From Chryseobacterium daecheongense (GTDB taxonomy: Bacteria; Bacteroidota; Bacteroidia; Flavobacteriales; Weeksellaceae): a stretch of 64,000 nt of DNA. The translations under genes and the position numbers were made by a program. The notes under the pieces were generated by a model that saw nothing but the letters and a program-made list of their open reading frames with translations, searched no databases and was not told the origin of the DNA. The DNA lies in NCBI RefSeq assembly GCF_003729955.1, contig NZ_RJTX01000001.1, positions 1,302,001 through 1,366,000 of the forward strand, written 5' to 3'. Positions 35,076 through 44,546 of this stretch are shown one piece after another (the first letter of the stretch is position 1; the number at the start of each line of letters is the position of its first letter).

Positions 35076-35531
35076 ATGAATTCAACCGCCTATCCCACCA
35101 AACATGCATCTCCACAAGGGATTTTCGCCGTCGGAAATACCAGATTCAAATGGTACAATCTGGCAAAAGATCTTGAAAACATTACACAGTCTGAAATTGA
35201 AAAAGCTAAATTTTGCATAGAAAATGCTTCCGAAAACTTTCACGATAAAGATGACCTTGGATTTGTCATCATGCACAGATGCGGAGAAAATTATCTGCTT
35301 TTGGTATGCACCTGGAGAAGTGAGAATGAGTTATGGGAAAGTGTCTATTTTGATGGTTCCGGAGATTTTGAAGTTTGGGACAGAAACAAGATTCATCTTC
35401 CTACGTATTGTGTCTGGGAAATGGGAATCGTTTACCACGAATCAAAGGCATGGAAAACATTTTTGGGGACGGAAAGAACAGACAATAACAAGCAGGATTA
35501 TTTACAGGATTTCTTTGAAGGAGAAGTCTGA
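35076..35531 (+). CDS. Hypothetical protein
   Basis: 151 residues, no signal peptide or membrane helix. I do not recognise it. It is acidic, rich in aromatic residues, and mixes a short N-terminal Gly/Pro-poor part with a beta-rich centre (DLGFVIMHRCGENYLLLVCTW, VYFDGSGDFEVWD). Cys at 47, 70, 79 and 113 are not arranged as an obvious metal site. It stands between divergent mrp and the downstream mannosidase, with 79 bases before the latter. Good coding character, so it is a real gene. Confidence 0.6.
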   Translation: MNSTAYPTKHASPQGIFAVGNTRFKWYNLAKDLENITQSEIEKAKFCIENASENFHDKDDLGFVIMHRCGENYLLLVCTWRSENELWESVYFDGSGDFEVWDRNKIHLPTYCVWEMGIVYHESKAWKTFLGTERTDNNKQDYLQDFFEGEV

Positions 35532-35610
35532 CCACACCGGTTTGATGTAGAAAAAAAGGCTTCTTTTCTGATTCGTTATTTGCTTATATTCGCTGTCATA
35601 AAATTATTAC

Positions 35611-38412
35611 ATGAAAAATAAATTAATTTTAGTTTCTTTATTCATCACCCAAATCATTTCCGCACAAAATTATTCTCAATATGTTAACCCGTTTATAGGA
35701 ACCGGAGGTCATGGCCACACCTTTCCGGGAGCCATTGTTCCTTTTGGTATGGTTCAGTTGTCTCCTGATACAAGAATTGATGGAAGCTGGGATGGTTGCA
35801 GCGGTTATCACTATTCTGACTCTGTTATTTATGGTTTTTCTCATACCCATCTTAATGGGACAGGTGTTTCAGACTATGGAGACATTATGCTGATGCCGAC
35901 CATGGGAAATCCAAGCCTGAACAATAAAGACTATTCTTCCAAATTTTCGCATAAGAACGAAAACGCCTCAGCAGGATTTTATTCCGTGAAATTAGACAAA
36001 AATAATATTGATGTCCGCCTGACTACAACGGCAAGAGTAGGTTATCATGAATATACTTTCAATAATGCAGGAAATGCCAACATCATTCTGGATTTAAATC
36101 ACAGGGACAAACTTTTGGAAGGTGAAGTAAGAATTATTAATGATAAAACTATTGAAGTTTTCAGAAGAAGCGAGGCCTGGGCTACGAACCAATACATCTA
36201 CGCAAGAATTGAATTTTCCAAACCGATGAAGATTTCAAAAAAGGAGGTTAATGGAAAACAGGAGAACAAACTTTATACAGGAACAAAATTGGCTTTAGCT
36301 TTTTCAACCTCTGTTAAAAAGGGAGAAAAAATCAATGTGAAAGTAGCCATTTCCCCTACTACTTATGAAGGCGCAGCTAAAAACATGCTGGCTGAAGGTA
36401 CTTCCAATGATTTTGAAACGATAAGAACGCAGGCTGTGAATGCATGGGATAAAGAGCTTTCAAAAATTGAGGTAACATCTAATGATAAAGATAAATTAAC
36501 GATTTTCTACACTGCTTTATATCATGTTTTCACTCAGCCGAACATCAATATGGATGTTGACGGAAAATATAGAGGCAGAGATAACAAGTTCTATACAGCT
36601 AATAATTTCGGATACTATTCCGTATTTTCGCTTTGGGATACATTCAGGGCAGCTCATCCTTTAATGACGCTGATTGACAGAAAAAGAACCGCCGATTTCA
36701 TCAATACATTTATCAAGCAATACGAGCAGGGCGGAAAACTTCCGGTTTGGGAATTGGCATCCAATGAAACAGAATGTATGATCGGTTATCACTCCGTTTC
36801 TGTTATTGCAGATGCAATGGCCAAAGGAATTACTGGATTCGATTATGAAAAAGCATTCGAAGCCGCCAAAAATTCCGCTATGCTGGATATTTTCGGATTG
36901 AATGCTTACAAACAGAATAACTATATCAGCATTGATGATGAACCTGAAAGTGTTTCCAAGACAGTGGAATATGCGTATGATGACTGGTGTATTGCTCAAA
37001 TGGCTAAAATCTTAGGTAAAAAAGAGGATTACCAATATTTTATGAAGCGCTCTCAAAGCTGGAAAAATCTTTATAATCTGAAAAACGGCTTTATGCAGCC
37101 AAGAAAGAACGGAAACTGGCACGAGCCTTTTGAACCGAGAGAAGTCAATAACAATTATACCGAAGGGAATTCATGGCATTATTCTTACTCTGTTCAGCAG
37201 GACCTTCCTGGTCTGATTGCGGCTCACGGAGGTAAAGAAAAATTCGAACAGTTCATTGATGCTATTTTCTCAGCGCCTCAACAAACAACAGGGAGAGAAC
37301 AGGCAGATATTACCGGACTGATGGGGCAATACGCTCAGGGAAATGAACCGAGTCATCATATCGCCTATTTATATAATTTTGTGGACAAACCTCAGAAAAC
37401 AGAAGAAAAAATCAAATATATCCTTGACAATTTCTATAAAAATGCACCGGACGGACTGATCGGAAATGAGGATTGCGGACAGATGAGCGCATGGTATGTC
37501 CTAAGCTCAATGGGTATTTATTCCGTAACTCCGGGAAAACCGGAATGGGAAACCGTAACCCCTTATTTTGATGAAATAAAGCTTCACCTGGAAGACGGAA
37601 CCACAAGAATCATTACTAAAAATACAAGTAAAGATGAGCTTAAAAAACTTGGTTTTGAAAACATAAAGCCTGCAAAAGATTTCAAATACCCGGAATTAGT
37701 TGCTTCCCCCGTTATTGCAGCGAACAGACTTTTTGATTTCTCTACGAAAGTTGAGATCACTCCTTTACATCCGGGTGATAAGATCTATTACATGACATTA
37801 GACGAAGGTGATGCCAATGTGAGAAAAACATTTAAAGTCTATAAAGAGCCTTTCAGCATTTATAAGACTACGCAGGTTTCCGCCTACACAGAAAGAAAAG
37901 GCGAGAAAAGTTCTGTTACCGTAGCTAATTTCAACAGAAGGCCTAATCATTGGGATATCACTGTAAATGCTAACGTAAATCCTCAATATACTGCGGGCGG
38001 AAAACTGGCTCTTATTGATGGAATTAACGGAAGTGAGAACTGGAGAAAAGGAGAATGGCAAGGTTATCAGGGACAGAATTTTGAAGCAATCATTGATATG
38101 CAGTCACCTCAGGAAATCACCCAATTGTCTTCTACTTATCTTCAGGACAGCAGAGCATGGATCTTAATGCCTAAAAAAGTAGAATATTATGCTTCTATGA
38201 ACGGTAAAGATTATGTTCTTCTTAAAACTATTGATAACACCATCGATCCGAAGGATGAAAAAGTTCAGATCAAGGATTTTGCAACGGAAATCCTCCCTAC
38301 TGAAGCCAGATTTCTGAAAGTAAAAGCCTATTTCTTCGGAAAGCTCCCGGCTTGGCATCAAGGCGCAGGTGGAGACTCTTATATCTTTATTGATGAGATT
38401 TCTTTGAAATAG
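35611..38412 (+). CDS. Glycoside hydrolase family 92, alpha-mannosidase
   Basis: 933 residues with a signal peptide (1-19). The GH92 N-terminal domain opens YVNPFIGTGGHGHTFPGA and the catalytic domain contains DDWCIAQMAKILG and GNEDCGQMSAWYV (acidic pair Glu620-Asp621), both standard for GH92 exo-alpha-mannosidases. The C-terminal about 150 residues look like a discoidin-type carbohydrate-binding module (ITQLSSTYLQDSRAWILMPK). Calcium-dependent exo-removal of mannose, often from alpha-1,2-linked host or fungal glycans, is the family activity. Secreted or periplasmic; alone rather than in a PUL with SusC/D. Confidence 0.95.
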   Translation: MKNKLILVSLFITQIISAQNYSQYVNPFIGTGGHGHTFPGAIVPFGMVQLSPDTRIDGSWDGCSGYHYSDSVIYGFSHTHLNGTGVSDYGDIMLMPTMGNPSLNNKDYSSKFSHKNENASAGFYSVKLDKNNIDVRLTTTARVGYHEYTFNNAGNANIILDLNHRDKLLEGEVRIINDKTIEVFRRSEAWATNQYIYARIEFSKPMKISKKEVNGKQENKLYTGTKLALAFSTSVKKGEKINVKVAISPTTYEGAAKNMLAEGTSNDFETIRTQAVNAWDKELSKIEVTSNDKDKLTIFYTALYHVFTQPNINMDVDGKYRGRDNKFYTANNFGYYSVFSLWDTFRAAHPLMTLIDRKRTADFINTFIKQYEQGGKLPVWELASNETECMIGYHSVSVIADAMAKGITGFDYEKAFEAAKNSAMLDIFGLNAYKQNNYISIDDEPESVSKTVEYAYDDWCIAQMAKILGKKEDYQYFMKRSQSWKNLYNLKNGFMQPRKNGNWHEPFEPREVNNNYTEGNSWHYSYSVQQDLPGLIAAHGGKEKFEQFIDAIFSAPQQTTGREQADITGLMGQYAQGNEPSHHIAYLYNFVDKPQKTEEKIKYILDNFYKNAPDGLIGNEDCGQMSAWYVLSSMGIYSVTPGKPEWETVTPYFDEIKLHLEDGTTRIITKNTSKDELKKLGFENIKPAKDFKYPELVASPVIAANRLFDFSTKVEITPLHPGDKIYYMTLDEGDANVRKTFKVYKEPFSIYKTTQVSAYTERKGEKSSVTVANFNRRPNHWDITVNANVNPQYTAGGKLALIDGINGSENWRKGEWQGYQGQNFEAIIDMQSPQEITQLSSTYLQDSRAWILMPKKVEYYASMNGKDYVLLKTIDNTIDPKDEKVQIKDFATEILPTEARFLKVKAYFFGKLPAWHQGAGGDSYIFIDEISLK

Positions 38413-38430
38413 TGTAATATGATTTATATA

Positions 38431-38458
38431 AAAAACCTCCGATAGCTCGGAGGTTTTT
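38431..38458. terminator. Bidirectional terminator between GH92 and PhyH genes
   Basis: AAAAACCTCCGA pairs perfectly with TCGGAGGTTTTT around TAGC. Confidence 0.94.
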
Positions 38459-38476
38459 ATTTTATTGAGATGCTTT

Positions 38477-39190
38477 CTAATTTAATCTTTCAGACCACTG
38501 TAATTCTCCCGGAAGTTCCATATCGGAGAATTCAATATGAATCACTCTTCTCTTCTTCCCATTGGTTGTTCGGTTTGAACCGTGAAGTATAAGAGGCTTC
38601 ATAATCATTGCTCCTCCTCTTTCCACCTTACAGATTTCCTCAGTTTCTACATTCCAGTCAATAGTTTCCGGCCTGTAAATATCTTTCGCATGAGATTTTA
38701 GAATGACTTTTAAGGCTCCGTTATTTTCATCGGTATCATCTAAATGAATCCTGATCGTATATATGTTTTCTAAAATAGGTAAAGGCGGTTGCACGGCAAA
38801 CTGATTCTTTTTAGTTGTCCAGGGACCAAAACCGGCAATTTCTATTTTCTTATCAACAGAAATGGTCAAATCCTGGTGATAGGCAACATACCAATTCGAT
38901 TTTTCGGGTTTATCGAAATAGATACTTTTTACAGCCATATATTTTTCTCCGAAAATTTCATGGATAATGGCATTCATATTTGCATTTAATATCAAATCCT
39001 TAATCTCCGGAAGCTCTTTTAAAAACTGCCTTATCGCAAATAAATCCTCAGATTTTCTGAAATTTTCATTTGAAGCATCAATATTTTTTAAAACCTCATC
39101 TATCTTTTCAAGTTCTTTGTCCGAAAAGATATTATTGATTACTGTAAACCCGTTTTCGAGAATATGATCTTTATGAGTCTGTAAATCCAT
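38477..39190 (-). CDS. Phytanoyl-CoA dioxygenase family protein
   Basis: 237 residues, an Fe(II)/2-oxoglutarate oxygenase of the PhyH fold. The iron ligands are His105 and Asp107 in YHQDLTI and His203 in LILHGSN; Arg214-215 in GKKRRVIHIEF should bind the 2-oxoglutarate carboxylate. PhyH enzymes hydroxylate acyl, halogenated or small polar substrates, so the substrate cannot be named. It begins five bases after the dicarboxylate symporter, which suggests a link between uptake of a compound and its hydroxylation. Confidence 0.9.
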   Translation of the reverse strand: MDLQTHKDHILENGFTVINNIFSDKELEKIDEVLKNIDASNENFRKSEDLFAIRQFLKELPEIKDLILNANMNAIIHEIFGEKYMAVKSIYFDKPEKSNWYVAYHQDLTISVDKKIEIAGFGPWTTKKNQFAVQPPLPILENIYTIRIHLDDTDENNGALKVILKSHAKDIYRPETIDWNVETEEICKVERGGAMIMKPLILHGSNRTTNGKKRRVIHIEFSDMELPGELQWSERLN

Positions 39191-39195
39191 TTGAA

Positions 39196-40446
39196 TTACA
39201 TTTTCCCACCGTGATCTTCAAGTTGCCCCTCCCATTTGGAAACTGCAGAAGTCGCTAAAGCATTTCCTAATACATTGGTCATACTTCTTCCCATATCACA
39301 GAAATGATCAATTGGTAAGATTAAGGCAATTCCTTCCGGTGGAATTCCGAACATAGAGCAGGTTGCTACAATGATTACCAAAGAAGCTCTTGGAACCCCT
39401 GCAATTCCCTTTGAAGTTAACATTAACACCAAAAGCATGGTGATCTGTTGTCCTACAGTCATTTCGACCCCATAAATCTGTGCGATGAAAATAGAAGCAA
39501 AGGTCATATACATCATGCTTCCGTCCAGATTGAACGAATATCCCAATGGTAAAATAAAAGATACTACTCTGTTATTACACCCGAATCTTTCCAATTCTTC
39601 TACTAATTTGGGGAAAACAGCCTCAGAGCTGGTCGTGGAGAAAGCAATTAATAAAGGCTCTTTAATCCTTCTTAATAATTCAAATAGACGGTTTCCTAAA
39701 ATAAGGTAACCCACTAATAATAACACCAACCAAAGAATTCCTAATGCAAAGAAGAAATCTCTTAGATAAATGGCGTATACTTTAAATATTTCAAATCCGT
39801 TGGTCGCTACCACAGCCGCAATGGCTCCCAAAACACCTAGCGGAGCAAACCACATGATATATCCTACCATTTTCAGGATTCCATGAGCAATAATATCCAG
39901 CAGTTTAATCACAGGCTGAGAATATTCTTCTCCCAAATTTGCCAAAGCAATTCCAAACATAATGGAGAATACTACGATCTGCAATACTTCATTGGTGGCA
40001 AAAGCTTCGAATATACTCTTAGGAATCACGTGTTTTACGAAATCTTCGAGGGAAAATCCTTTACTGCTCTTCAATAATTCTTCTGCTGAAGCAGCATCCT
40101 GAATCGGTAATTTGGTTACATGCCCCGGTTCAAGCCAGTTGACAAGGATCAATCCGATAAAAAGGGAAACCAAGGAAGCGGAAATAAACCATAGCATTGC
40201 TTTTGTTCCTACCCTTCCGATCATTTTGATATCGCTCATTTTGGCAATTCCTACTACCAGAGTTGTGAATACCAATGGAGCAATGATCATCTGCACCAAT
40301 CTGATGAAAATGGTTCCCAGAAGCTTAATGTTCTTGGAAAAAGGTTCTGCGCTTTCCGGATATTGCAAATGTACAAACCCGCCAATCCCAACACCCAGGA
40401 GAAGAGCAATGATAATTGCTATAAAAAGTTTATTTTGTCCTTTCAT
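39196..40446 (-). CDS. Dicarboxylate/amino acid:cation symporter (DAACS family)
   Basis: 416 residues, about eight membrane helices and two re-entrant loops. FSTTSSEAVFP is the first hairpin signature (serine-rich) and LTSKGIAGVPRASLVII the NMDGT-adjacent second loop. The family imports glutamate, aspartate or C4-dicarboxylates with H+ or Na+. Substrate not separable from sequence. Likely first gene of an operon with the PhyH oxygenase (5-base gap). A -7 box TATATTTG lies at 40466-40473. Confidence 0.93.
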   Translation of the reverse strand: MKGQNKLFIAIIIALLLGVGIGGFVHLQYPESAEPFSKNIKLLGTIFIRLVQMIIAPLVFTTLVVGIAKMSDIKMIGRVGTKAMLWFISASLVSLFIGLILVNWLEPGHVTKLPIQDAASAEELLKSSKGFSLEDFVKHVIPKSIFEAFATNEVLQIVVFSIMFGIALANLGEEYSQPVIKLLDIIAHGILKMVGYIMWFAPLGVLGAIAAVVATNGFEIFKVYAIYLRDFFFALGILWLVLLLVGYLILGNRLFELLRRIKEPLLIAFSTTSSEAVFPKLVEELERFGCNNRVVSFILPLGYSFNLDGSMMYMTFASIFIAQIYGVEMTVGQQITMLLVLMLTSKGIAGVPRASLVIIVATCSMFGIPPEGIALILPIDHFCDMGRSMTNVLGNALATSAVSKWEGQLEDHGGKM

Positions 40447-40465
40447 ATAAATAGTTCAAGTGGCA

Positions 40466-40473
40466 CAAATATA
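40466..40473 (-). promoter_or_regulatory. -7 box of the symporter-PhyH operon
   Basis: TATATTTG on the minus strand, 19 bases before the start codon. Confidence 0.6.
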
Positions 40474-40609
40474 ATTGTTTTTCATTTGAGGCGTAGAATT
40501 TCTTCATCGACATTAATTTTTTGTTACATTTTTGATACATTAAAATTAATAGCCTGATTCTGAAAATATTGCAAAAAATTTAAGAAACATTTATCTATTT
40601 TTTATCCAT

Positions 40610-40636
40610 TTGGTATAAATTTTATTATTACATTTG
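40610..40636 (+). promoter_or_regulatory. Promoter of the BON lipoprotein operon
   Basis: TTG (40610-40612) and a consensus -7 box TACATTTG (40629-40636) with a 16-base spacer, slightly short. 32 bases before the start codon. Confidence 0.65.
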
Positions 40637-40668
40637 ATTGTATTAAAACATTAAATAAACATACAACT

Positions 40669-41160
40669 ATGAAAAAAACTATCGCAATGGCTGCATTGGC
40701 TGTAGCTGTGTCATTTGGGTCGGTTTCTTGTAAAAAGAAAGTTTCTGATGCGGATCTTCAAACTCAGGCTACAACTGTGGTAACATCTAACCCTAATGCT
40801 TCTGTTGAAGTAAAAGACGGTGTTGCTCACTTAAGCGGAACTTTTGCAGATCAGGCTTCTAAAGATGCTATGATTGCTCAGTTAAAAGCTATCAACGGTG
40901 TAAAAGACGTAATGGATATGTCAACTATCGCTGCACCGGCTCCGGCTGCTGCACCAGTTGAAACTACTTCGGCAGTGGATCCTGCTGTTCAGCAAAAAGT
41001 TCAGGATGCGGTGAAAGACTTCCCTTCTGTAAAAGTAGAAGTAGTAAACGGGGAATTAACGCTTACAGGAAATGTTTCTCCTCAACAGGCAAGAAAAATC
41101 AAAGAATCGGTTGATGCTTTGAAAGTTGGAAAAGTAAATTATAACTACACTGTAAAATAA
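40669..41160 (+). CDS. BON-domain lipoprotein
   Basis: 163 residues. Signal peptide with lipobox GSVSC gives a lipid-anchored cysteine at about residue 21. Two BON domains follow: residues about 30-88 (VEVKDGVAHLSGTFADQASK) and 103-163 (VEVVNGELTLTGNVSPQQAR), separated by a Pro/Ala linker. BON domains bind phospholipid membranes and stabilise the envelope, as in OsmY. Transcribed with the SH3 protein 10 bases downstream. Strongly codon-biased towards Ala and Val compared with neighbours, suggesting high expression. Confidence 0.9.
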   Translation: MKKTIAMAALAVAVSFGSVSCKKKVSDADLQTQATTVVTSNPNASVEVKDGVAHLSGTFADQASKDAMIAQLKAINGVKDVMDMSTIAAPAPAAAPVETTSAVDPAVQQKVQDAVKDFPSVKVEVVNGELTLTGNVSPQQARKIKESVDALKVGKVNYNYTVK

Positions 41161-41170
41161 TTAATTAACA

Positions 41171-41590
41171 ATGAGCACATTACAAGATAAATATTCAAGC
41201 GTAGTTTCTGCAGCACAGTCTTCAGGAATTTCAAATCTTAATGTTCAAGAGCAGGATGGTATCCTTTACATTTCAGGAAGTGCTTCCAGCACAGCAGCTA
41301 AAGATGCTGTATGGAATGCTTTAGGAGCTATTGACTCTACATATTCTGCGTCTGACATCAATATCGATGTACAGGTTGCAGGTCTTTCTTCGGGAGCTGC
41401 TCTTACGGTAGCAACTGAAGATTCTAATCTAAACATCAGACAGGAGCCTTCTACTGAAGCTGCTGTTGTGGGTAAAGCTGCCAAAGGTTCTTCCGTAACA
41501 TTAATTGAGCAGACTTCTGATGACTGGTGGAAAGTGAAAACTGAAGACGGACAGGAAGGTTATGCTTATTCAAGATATTTGAGAGCGTAA
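41171..41590 (+). CDS. BON-like protein with SH3b domain
   Basis: 139 residues without a signal peptide. Residues about 5-70 resemble a BON domain (DGILYISGSASSTAAKDAVW), and 76-139 form a bacterial SH3 domain (LNIRQEPSTEAAVVGKAAKG, WWKVKTEDGQEGYAYSRYL). Bacterial SH3 domains usually bind peptidoglycan, so the missing signal peptide is odd; the role may instead be protein binding. Cotranscribed with the BON lipoprotein upstream, and closed by a terminator 24 bases later. Confidence 0.85.
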   Translation: MSTLQDKYSSVVSAAQSSGISNLNVQEQDGILYISGSASSTAAKDAVWNALGAIDSTYSASDINIDVQVAGLSSGAALTVATEDSNLNIRQEPSTEAAVVGKAAKGSSVTLIEQTSDDWWKVKTEDGQEGYAYSRYLRA

Positions 41591-41614
41591 GTTTTAAGAA
41601 ATATTTAACAATAT

Positions 41615-41642
41615 ACATCCCTAATAAGGGATGTTTTTTTTT
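41615..41642 (+). terminator. Terminator after the BON operon
   Basis: ACATCCCT pairs with AGGGATGT around AATA, followed by eight T. Confidence 0.92.
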
Positions 41643-41670
41643 ATATTTTTACCGATTACAAGCATTCTTA

Positions 41671-44436
41671 ATGAAGAAAATTCTATTGTTCCTAATACTT
41701 ACAATCAATTTTACAGTTTTTCATGCCCAAAAACTAAATATTGATGGTAAAATAGCAGATTACGAAAAAAAACCTGTAGAAAATGCGACAGTTTATCTTT
41801 TGAAAGAAAAGGATTCATCTATCATCAACTATACAGCAACTAATAAAGAAGGAAAATTTTCTCTGAAAACCGATGAGCTCAATGAACCTTCCATTTTAAA
41901 AATTGATGCGGAAAAGCTCATTTCATTCTCTAAAAGCTATAATAAAATTGACCAGTCATTCTCATTAGGCGATATCGAGCTTGAAAAAAATACGGTAACC
42001 AATATTGATGAAGTGAAAATTACAGCTTCTCCCGTAAAAATCAAAAAAGATACGATAGAGTTTAATGCTTCTGCTATTAAAGTGCGTCCCGACAGTAAAA
42101 TTGAGGAACTTTTGAAGCAAATTCCAGGAGTGGAAATCAGTAATGACGGAAAAATTACCGTTAATGGGAAAGATGTAGATCAGATCATGATCAATGGAAA
42201 ACCATTCTTTGATAAAGATGGCAAAATTGCATTACAAAACCTTCCTGCCGACATCATTAAAAACATCCAGTTTACTACTACTAAAACCAAAGAGGAAGAG
42301 CTTAGCGGAAAAACTGCCAAATCGAACAACACCACCATCAACTTCAATATTGACGAAAAGAAAAACAAGGGACTAATTTCCAGACTTACGCTCGGTTATG
42401 GTTCTGATAAACGCTATGAAAGCAGTCTGCTTTTAAGTTATTTTAAAAATGATTCTAAAATAAGTTTGCTGGCGTCCTCCAATAATATCAATTCTCAGGG
42501 ATTTTCCAATGATGAAGTTTTCGATAGTATGGGAAATGGCCGGAATTCCTGGATGATGCAGGGCGGAAGTATCATTTCCAGCGGCGGAAACACCTATTAT
42601 ACACAAGGTGGTGGCGGTAATAAAGGAATTCAAAGGTCTACAACCGTCGGTGTAAATTATAGCGATAAAATTGGAAAAGACATCAATTTGGATACTTTCA
42701 GCTTGATGCATTCAGACAATAAAACGGAGACAAGATCAAAAGTCTCAAGAACAACATTGCTTCCGGATTTCACGCTGAAAACTAATTCTGAAAATAATGG
42801 TGAGAACGAGTCTAAACAATACAGTTTCGATACTTCAGTAAGAGTAAAACTGGACTCCCTCACTGAGATTTATTTTTCACCCTCTTTTTCAAAAACAAAA
42901 GGCTTTACTTTTAATAATTCGAAATCGTCTACATTGAGAGATGATATTCTTCTTAACGAAAGCGATTCTTACACAAGCAGTGACTCTGAAAATAATTCAT
43001 TCACTCCGAACATTTATTTTTCTAAAAGATTTAATAAAAAAAGAAGATCATTAAGTGCCAATATAAACTCTACGATTTCCGAGTCAAAAAGAAATAACCT
43101 CAACAAGTCTCAAACGATTTTTTACCAAAGCACAGATCCTGATGATATCAGGAATCAATTGTCAAAAACTCAAAATCAGAACAATAATTACCGTTTCAGT
43201 GTGGGATATTCCGAACCCATTTCGGATTCTGCCAGTATAAATCTGAACTTAAGTTATGAATCAAGACTTAATAATAATATTCGAGACGTTAATGATTTTA
43301 ATGACATCACGGGAGAGTATTCCAACTACAATACGATTCTGTCCAACAGCATGAATCAGAAAGTAAATGAGATTACGCCTGAATTGACTTTCGAGCTCAA
43401 TAAAAAGAAGCTTAACATGTGGGCATCAGCCAATTTTGATATTTCGGATATGAAAGTAAATTCTGTTTATAACGGTCAACAATATGACCTACAGAAAAAC
43501 TTTGTATTGCCTAATTATAATGTGAGCATTCAATATCAGTTTTCAGACCGTAAAAGGCTGAGTTTATACAATAATGCCAACTATTCCATTCCTTCAGCTG
43601 AACAGCTTACACCTTATACGGATTTTTCGAATCCATTGGTTGTACTTCAGGGAAATCCTGAATTGAAAAACAGATGGTCCAACAGCACCTATTTGTATTT
43701 CAACAATTACAATATGATAAAGAACATGAATTATTATCTGAATTTAAATTTCACCTACCAAAATAATGATGTTGCCAACTATTCCTATTATGATGAGTCC
43801 GGGAAGCAGTTTATCACCTATAACAACGTAAGCGGAAATAAGTTTTTGAATTTCGGGGGAGGTTTCAGTAAAACATTCAAGTGGAAAGAAACGAATAAAT
43901 TCACCGTTAACCCAAGATTCAATATGAATTATAATTATAACAGAGGGTTTATCAATGGTCAACAATATACCAGCAATACATATACAATAAGTCCGGGATT
44001 GAATCTTACTTATGAAATTAAAGATAAAGTAACCATAAAACCGTCTTACAGCATCGGTTACAATACATCAGATTACACGAATTACAGCATCGAAAAAGTT
44101 GAGAACACCAATCAGGCACTAAAATTACAAGTGACCAATTATATGTTTAAAAGTAATCTGGTTTTCGGGAATGACTTTGAATACAATACAAGTTCCAACA
44201 TTGCTCCCGGTTTCAAAAGAGATTTTTATTTCTGGAATACAAGTTTAGGGTATGCATTTTTCAATAAACAGCTGACCGCCAAAGTAAAAGTATATGATGT
44301 TCTCAACCAAAACCAGAGTATAAGAAGAACCATATCCAATTCTTACTTTGAAGACCGTGAAGACCTGATTCTGAAGCGTTATATCATGTTCTCACTCAGT
44401 ATGAAGCTTAATAAGTTTGCAGGCAAGAAAATGTAG
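41671..44436 (+). CDS. Outer membrane beta-barrel protein, TonB-receptor-like
   Basis: 921 residues with a signal peptide. Residues 22-100 form a carboxypeptidase-regulatory-like beta-sandwich (ADYEKKPVENATVYLL), about 115-215 a TonB plug-like domain (RPDSKIEELLKQIPGVEISN, VNGKDVDQIMINGKPFF), and the rest an outer-membrane barrel rich in Asn, Tyr and Ser. It belongs to the flavobacterial OMP family related to TonB-dependent receptors but without a classical TonB box in the part I can read. Cargo unknown. Monocistronic between two terminators. Confidence 0.85.
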   Translation: MKKILLFLILTINFTVFHAQKLNIDGKIADYEKKPVENATVYLLKEKDSSIINYTATNKEGKFSLKTDELNEPSILKIDAEKLISFSKSYNKIDQSFSLGDIELEKNTVTNIDEVKITASPVKIKKDTIEFNASAIKVRPDSKIEELLKQIPGVEISNDGKITVNGKDVDQIMINGKPFFDKDGKIALQNLPADIIKNIQFTTTKTKEEELSGKTAKSNNTTINFNIDEKKNKGLISRLTLGYGSDKRYESSLLLSYFKNDSKISLLASSNNINSQGFSNDEVFDSMGNGRNSWMMQGGSIISSGGNTYYTQGGGGNKGIQRSTTVGVNYSDKIGKDINLDTFSLMHSDNKTETRSKVSRTTLLPDFTLKTNSENNGENESKQYSFDTSVRVKLDSLTEIYFSPSFSKTKGFTFNNSKSSTLRDDILLNESDSYTSSDSENNSFTPNIYFSKRFNKKRRSLSANINSTISESKRNNLNKSQTIFYQSTDPDDIRNQLSKTQNQNNNYRFSVGYSEPISDSASINLNLSYESRLNNNIRDVNDFNDITGEYSNYNTILSNSMNQKVNEITPELTFELNKKKLNMWASANFDISDMKVNSVYNGQQYDLQKNFVLPNYNVSIQYQFSDRKRLSLYNNANYSIPSAEQLTPYTDFSNPLVVLQGNPELKNRWSNSTYLYFNNYNMIKNMNYYLNLNFTYQNNDVANYSYYDESGKQFITYNNVSGNKFLNFGGGFSKTFKWKETNKFTVNPRFNMNYNYNRGFINGQQYTSNTYTISPGLNLTYEIKDKVTIKPSYSIGYNTSDYTNYSIEKVENTNQALKLQVTNYMFKSNLVFGNDFEYNTSSNIAPGFKRDFYFWNTSLGYAFFNKQLTAKVKVYDVLNQNQSIRRTISNSYFEDREDLILKRYIMFSLSMKLNKFAGKKM

Positions 44437-44462
44437 ACCAAACAATTATTATATATCATTTC

Positions 44463-44490
44463 AAAATGACCGTAAGTTCCGGTCATTTTT
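44463..44490 (+). terminator. Terminator after the outer-membrane barrel gene
   Basis: AAAATGACCG pairs with CGGTCATTTT around a seven-base loop, followed by T. Confidence 0.85.
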
Positions 44491-44546
44491 CATTTCAGCA
44501 CCCTTCAAAAAATAATTTATTGTTAAATTAGCTACAAATTAAATTT

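Noticed and set aside
35076..35531. Immunity or toxin role for the hypothetical protein before the mannosidase
   Set aside because: No motif, domain or neighbour supports this; left as unknown.
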